Part shown: one piece after another, positions 61,133 through 64,000 of the stretch
Layout of the letters: the number at the start of each line of letters is the position of its first letter
How positions within the stretch are numbered: the first letter of the stretch is position 1
Source of the DNA: Sulfurovum zhangzhouensis
GTDB lineage: Bacteria > Campylobacterota > Campylobacteria > Campylobacterales > Sulfurovaceae
NCBI RefSeq assembly: GCF_030347965.1
Contig: NZ_JAQIBD010000002.1
Location: 1 to 64,000, forward strand
DNA: 64,000 nt
Direction: 5' to 3'
The notes under the pieces: model-generated
What the model was told of the DNA's origin: nothing
What the model saw: the letters and a program-made list of their open reading frames with translations, nothing else
The model's database searches: none
Program-made: the position numbers and the translations under genes

Positions 61133-61680
61133 TGAGACAGTTGATACTTTCGTTCATCTTGCTGCAACCTCTGCTCTTTTTGCTCTATATGCTATTTATC
61201 AGCGGGGTGGAGGATCCTATAAAATTCATTTATACTTTGACCGGAGCGACAGCCCTGACCCTGCTCTATATCACGACAACACTGTCACTTCTACGCAGAT
61301 CTATCAACCTACTTCGTTACCGTCGTACGGTTGGGCTCTTCAGCTTCTTCTACGCACTGCTGCACCTGCTAAACTTTCTTATCCTTGACATGGAACTTGA
61401 CCTTGTGTCAGCTCTGAACGAGACTTTCGACAAACCGTTTATTTTCTTTGGCATGGCCAGTTTTTTGATTTTGCTCTTCATGGCCATTACATCACATAGA
61501 TCACTTTTCCCACGATATTTTAAATACCACAAGATGATTTATATAGTGATACTGTTATCGACTATCCACTTCGTTATGGCGCAGAAAGCATTAAGTATAC
61601 CCCAATGGGGATACCTGGGTGTGATGGCGTTGATCAGTATATTGAAGGTACTCCAGAGAAGCGGTATAGTTAAGCTTTAA
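61132..61680 (+). CDS. msrQ: MsrQ haem-binding membrane subunit
   Basis: A 182-aa protein with six membrane segments, of the ferric-reductase-like (YedZ) family. RRTVGLFSFFYALLHLLNFL and KYHKMIYIVILLSTIHFVMA each carry a membrane histidine suited to haem b. It passes electrons from the quinol pool or flavin reductase to MsrP. The start ATG overlaps the stop of msrP. It is slightly shorter than E. coli MsrQ. Confidence 0.92.
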   Translation: MRQLILSFILLQPLLFLLYMLFISGVEDPIKFIYTLTGATALTLLYITTTLSLLRRSINLLRYRRTVGLFSFFYALLHLLNFLILDMELDLVSALNETFDKPFIFFGMASFLILLFMAITSHRSLFPRYFKYHKMIYIVILLSTIHFVMAQKALSIPQWGYLGVMALISILKVLQRSGIVKL

Positions 61681-61801
61681 AATGCATTTCTCTATTACCA
61701 AAAGATCTTTTTATTCCGTAAGTACGATATACTATAAACAAGTTGACGTTATAAAACATGAGAAGGGATTAAGTTGATTAAGTAACTGAAAGGTATATAT
61801 T

Positions 61802-63268
61802 ATGAAAACCATAACAATAATCGGATCAGGTTTAGGTGGTCTCACTGCCGGTGCTTTACTCTCTTTAGAAGGGTACAAAGTCACTGTACTTGAACAACAT
61901 TACAAGGTCGGTGGGAGTGCTACAACTTTCAAACACAAGGGTGATTTTACCTGTGAAGTTTCACTGCATATGATGTCTGGAGTTTATAGCAGTTCCGGGT
62001 TAAAACAAATATTTAAAGCCCTAAGTGTATATGATAATGTTGAGTTCGTAAGGGTACCGGAGTTTTTTAGAGTATCCGGCAATACTCTAGACTTTACCAT
62101 GCCTGACGACATAGGAAAAGCTATCTCTGCTTTATATCTAAAATATCCAAGTGAAGAGAAGGTGATTGATAAGTATTTTGACCTGATCAAAACGATATCC
62201 GATGAATACGGGAAACTCTTCACCGCACCTTGGTGGAAACTAGCACTATTCCCTTTTTTCTTTAAAAACATTGTCAAATACAAAACTGCTTCTGTCAAAG
62301 AGGTCATGGATAATTTGACTGAAAATGAAGAGTTGAAGCTCATACTGGATGCAAATGTCAGCTATGTGACTGATACGATTTATAATTTTAGTTTTCTCTA
62401 TCATGCCATTGTCCAATACTCTTTCTACACAGGAGGCGGCTGGTATATCAAAGGCGGCAGCCAAAAACTCTCAGACCATTTAGCATCTGTCATCAAAAAC
62501 AACGGAGGAGAGATCATCACAAGTGCCGAAGTCGTCAAGATAAATCATAATAATGAAAACTGCACAGGAGTAACCTATGTTCACGACAAAGAAAAAACCG
62601 AACTATCCAATGACATAGTAGTTTCAAACCTCTCGCCTACTTCAACCTATCAATTGGCAAATATACCCTACATAGAACAAAAAGAAATAGCTGCTTCTCA
62701 CCTCGTAATCCACATCGGGTTCAATAAAAACCTCAAGTCTGTTTACGGCGAAAGGCCCTACTCCACTTTCCTCTTCAGAGATATCAACTCTATCGATGAA
62801 TACGATAAAAGACTTCGGGGTGATGCAACAAAAAAAAGCATCACCTTTGTAGACTATTCCCAAATTGATTCAAAACTCACCGATGAGTCAAAATCTGTCG
62901 GTGCCATTTATACGACGGACTACCTCTCCAACTGGGAAAGTCTATCAGAAGAAGCATATCAACAAAAGAAACAAGAGGTGTTGGAGGAGTATCTCAATGT
63001 ACTGGAAACCGAATACCCGAATATCAAAGCGTATATCGAATTTGCAAATGTAGGGACGCCAAAGACCATGCAAAAGTATCTCAAAACGCCAAATGGAACA
63101 GCCTACGGATTTGCCCCGACCAACCAACAGTTTTTTAGAAATCCGGAAGTGAAATCCGATAAGTTAAATAACCTCTATTTTGCAGGTGCCTGGGTTACAG
63201 GTGGTGGATTTGTTCCTACTATCGGCTCTGGAGGAATGTGCCATCATGCGATACTATCCAATAGCTAA
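61802..63268 (+). CDS. FAD-dependent oxidoreductase, CrtI/phytoene desaturase-like (carotenoid/retinol saturase family)
   Basis: A 488-aa protein. IIGSGLGGLTAGALLSLEG (about 5-23) is the Rossmann GxGxxG, followed by VTVLEQHYKVGGSAT, and the C-terminal LYFAGAWVTGGGFVPTIGSG is the second FAD motif. This layout is that of phytoene desaturases and of retinol saturase-like proteins. In an organism without other visible carotenoid genes, a different isoprenoid or lipid substrate is possible. AAGG lies eight bases before the ATG. It stands alone between msrQ and the alcohol dehydrogenase gene. Confidence 0.8.
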   Translation: MKTITIIGSGLGGLTAGALLSLEGYKVTVLEQHYKVGGSATTFKHKGDFTCEVSLHMMSGVYSSSGLKQIFKALSVYDNVEFVRVPEFFRVSGNTLDFTMPDDIGKAISALYLKYPSEEKVIDKYFDLIKTISDEYGKLFTAPWWKLALFPFFFKNIVKYKTASVKEVMDNLTENEELKLILDANVSYVTDTIYNFSFLYHAIVQYSFYTGGGWYIKGGSQKLSDHLASVIKNNGGEIITSAEVVKINHNNENCTGVTYVHDKEKTELSNDIVVSNLSPTSTYQLANIPYIEQKEIAASHLVIHIGFNKNLKSVYGERPYSTFLFRDINSIDEYDKRLRGDATKKSITFVDYSQIDSKLTDESKSVGAIYTTDYLSNWESLSEEAYQQKKQEVLEEYLNVLETEYPNIKAYIEFANVGTPKTMQKYLKTPNGTAYGFAPTNQQFFRNPEVKSDKLNNLYFAGAWVTGGGFVPTIGSGGMCHHAILSNS

Positions 63269-63355
63269 AGATGTAACAAAACTAAATATTAGATCACTTT
63301 GGTCATGAAAATCGTGAATATTATATTGTTCAAATAAAACCTGATATATCAAAAA

Positions 63356-63371
63356 TTGGCAGACTCTGCCA
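63356..63371. repeat. dispersed palindromic core, isolated copy
   Basis: TTGGCAGACTCTGCCA (63356-63371) is a perfect palindrome around one central base, without a recognisable hairpin module. It lies about 90 bp after the oxidoreductase gene. The rest of the 63269-63602 gap holds a good promoter, TATAAT at 63566-63571. Confidence 0.65.
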
Positions 63372-63602
63372 GACAAATAATAAACTAGAGTTACGGTTCA
63401 ATTGCGTGTCAGCTATTGGTTGTACTCAGAACATCCTAGCGTATTCTCTAGTAATTTATATCACAAGTCTTATCTTTTCAGTTGTTCTCAACACAATTAT
63501 CAAATATTTGGATAATCAGGCAATCGGTATGGATTATCATGCTACAGTATTCTGTAGGTATGGGCTATAATACGTCATATATTAATAATAAGGAGATTAG
63601 AA

Positions 63603-64000
63603 ATGGTCAATTTCACTTATCAAAACCCAACAAGAATAGAGTTCGGCAAAGACAAAGAAAAAGAGATCGGTAAGTATATCGCTGCAGAGAATTTTAAAAA
63701 AGTACTTCTTACCTATGGTAGTGACCGTATCAAAAAAGACGGTTTGTTCGATATCGTTGTAAAAAGCCTTGAAGCAAATGGTATTGCATATATTGAGCTG
63801 GGAGGAATCGTCAGTAACCCGGTACTCTCAAAAGTCTACGAAGCAGTAGATCTGGCAAAAGAACACAGTGTTGAAGCCATACTCAGTGTCGGTGGCGGTT
63901 CTGTACTGGACAGCTCAAAGGCAATAGCGGCAGGTAGTCTATATGATGGCGATGTGTGGGATTTCTTTATCGGAAAAAGTGTTATCGAAAAGGCACTGCC
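63603..64000 (+). CDS. iron-containing alcohol dehydrogenase, N-terminal part (runs off window)
   Basis: 132 complete codons are visible. YQNPTRIEFGKDKEKEIGKY, LLTYGSDRIKKDG, GGIVSNPVLSKVYEAVDLA and ILSVGGGSVLDSSKAIAAG are the N-terminal domain motifs of the YqhD/butanol dehydrogenase branch of Fe-ADHs, including the NAD(P)-binding GGGS. The full protein should be about 385 residues. TATAAT at 63566-63571 and AAGGAG before the ATG indicate its own promoter. The metal ligands and true C-terminus lie beyond the window. Confidence 0.9.
   Translation, partial: MVNFTYQNPTRIEFGKDKEKEIGKYIAAENFKKVLLTYGSDRIKKDGLFDIVVKSLEANGIAYIELGGIVSNPVLSKVYEAVDLAKEHSVEAILSVGGGSVLDSSKAIAAGSLYDGDVWDFFIGKSVIEKAL

Noticed and set aside
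63482-63673. A 63-aa plus-strand frame overlapping the Fe-ADH start
   Set aside because: It overlaps the well-supported Fe-ADH gene in another frame and has no ribosome-binding site.

Overview
The window looks like chromosomal DNA from a free-living, probably chemolithotrophic member of the Campylobacterota (Sulfurovum/Sulfurimonas-like). This is judged from the AT-rich, tightly packed genes, the many periplasmic c-type cytochrome and thioredoxin proteins, and families I associate with that group. The assignment is inference; no 16S gene or other firm marker is present. The window opens inside an EF-hand gene and closes inside an iron-containing alcohol dehydrogenase gene.

Layout. 0-3.3 kb: methyltransferases, a haem-binding DUF3365 protein, and a TetR regulator whose upstream DNA carries four operator-like palindromes spaced 42-43 bp apart. 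3.3-3.9 kb is AT-rich DNA without genes. 3.9-7.0 kb: small proteins, a hidden 48-aa entericidin-like lipoprotein, and an RhlE-type RNA helicase. 7.2-15.3 kb: an SUV3-like helicase with a C-terminal zinc ribbon, a patatin-like phospholipase, a secreted small-heat-shock-like protein, a DUF819 permease and small membrane proteins. 15.3-19.2 kb: an Omp85-like barrel, a dipeptide epimerase and an NlpC/P60 endopeptidase, a plausible peptidoglycan-peptide locus. 19.2-26 kb: rsmD, rhodanese, NYN-LOTUS, macro-domain, a cytochrome c-thioredoxin fusion, a CDP-alcohol phosphatidyltransferase and RNase Z. 26-31 kb: a P-type ATPase and a beta-CASP nuclease.

The most interesting block is 32.8-45.0 kb. A porin, a binding protein and a sensor kinase run into a tail-to-tail response regulator. 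Next come a seven-gene operon (polytopic membrane protein, YceI, FtsX/LolD-type ABC transporter, haem-copper-oxidase-like subunit, cysteine-free redoxin-like protein, metallo-beta-lactamase-fold enzyme) and a nine-haem lipoprotein cytochrome. The same 19-bp sequence, containing an 11-bp-period direct repeat, lies in front of both the operon and the cytochrome gene. This suggests one regulon for an uncharacterised respiratory or electron-transfer system.

45-64 kb is looser and more accessory: two paralogous outer-membrane barrels, an initiator tRNA, an MFS permease, a decayed outer-membrane gene, small proteins, SelO, an apparently Fur-controlled flavin/porin locus with ApbE (54.1-57.9 kb), an ICMT-family methyltransferase, an AlkD-like protein, msrPQ and a CrtI-like oxidoreductase. 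Its intergenic spaces repeatedly carry a palindromic element with core TTGGCAGAnTCTGCCAA, which I did not notice in the first 45 kb.
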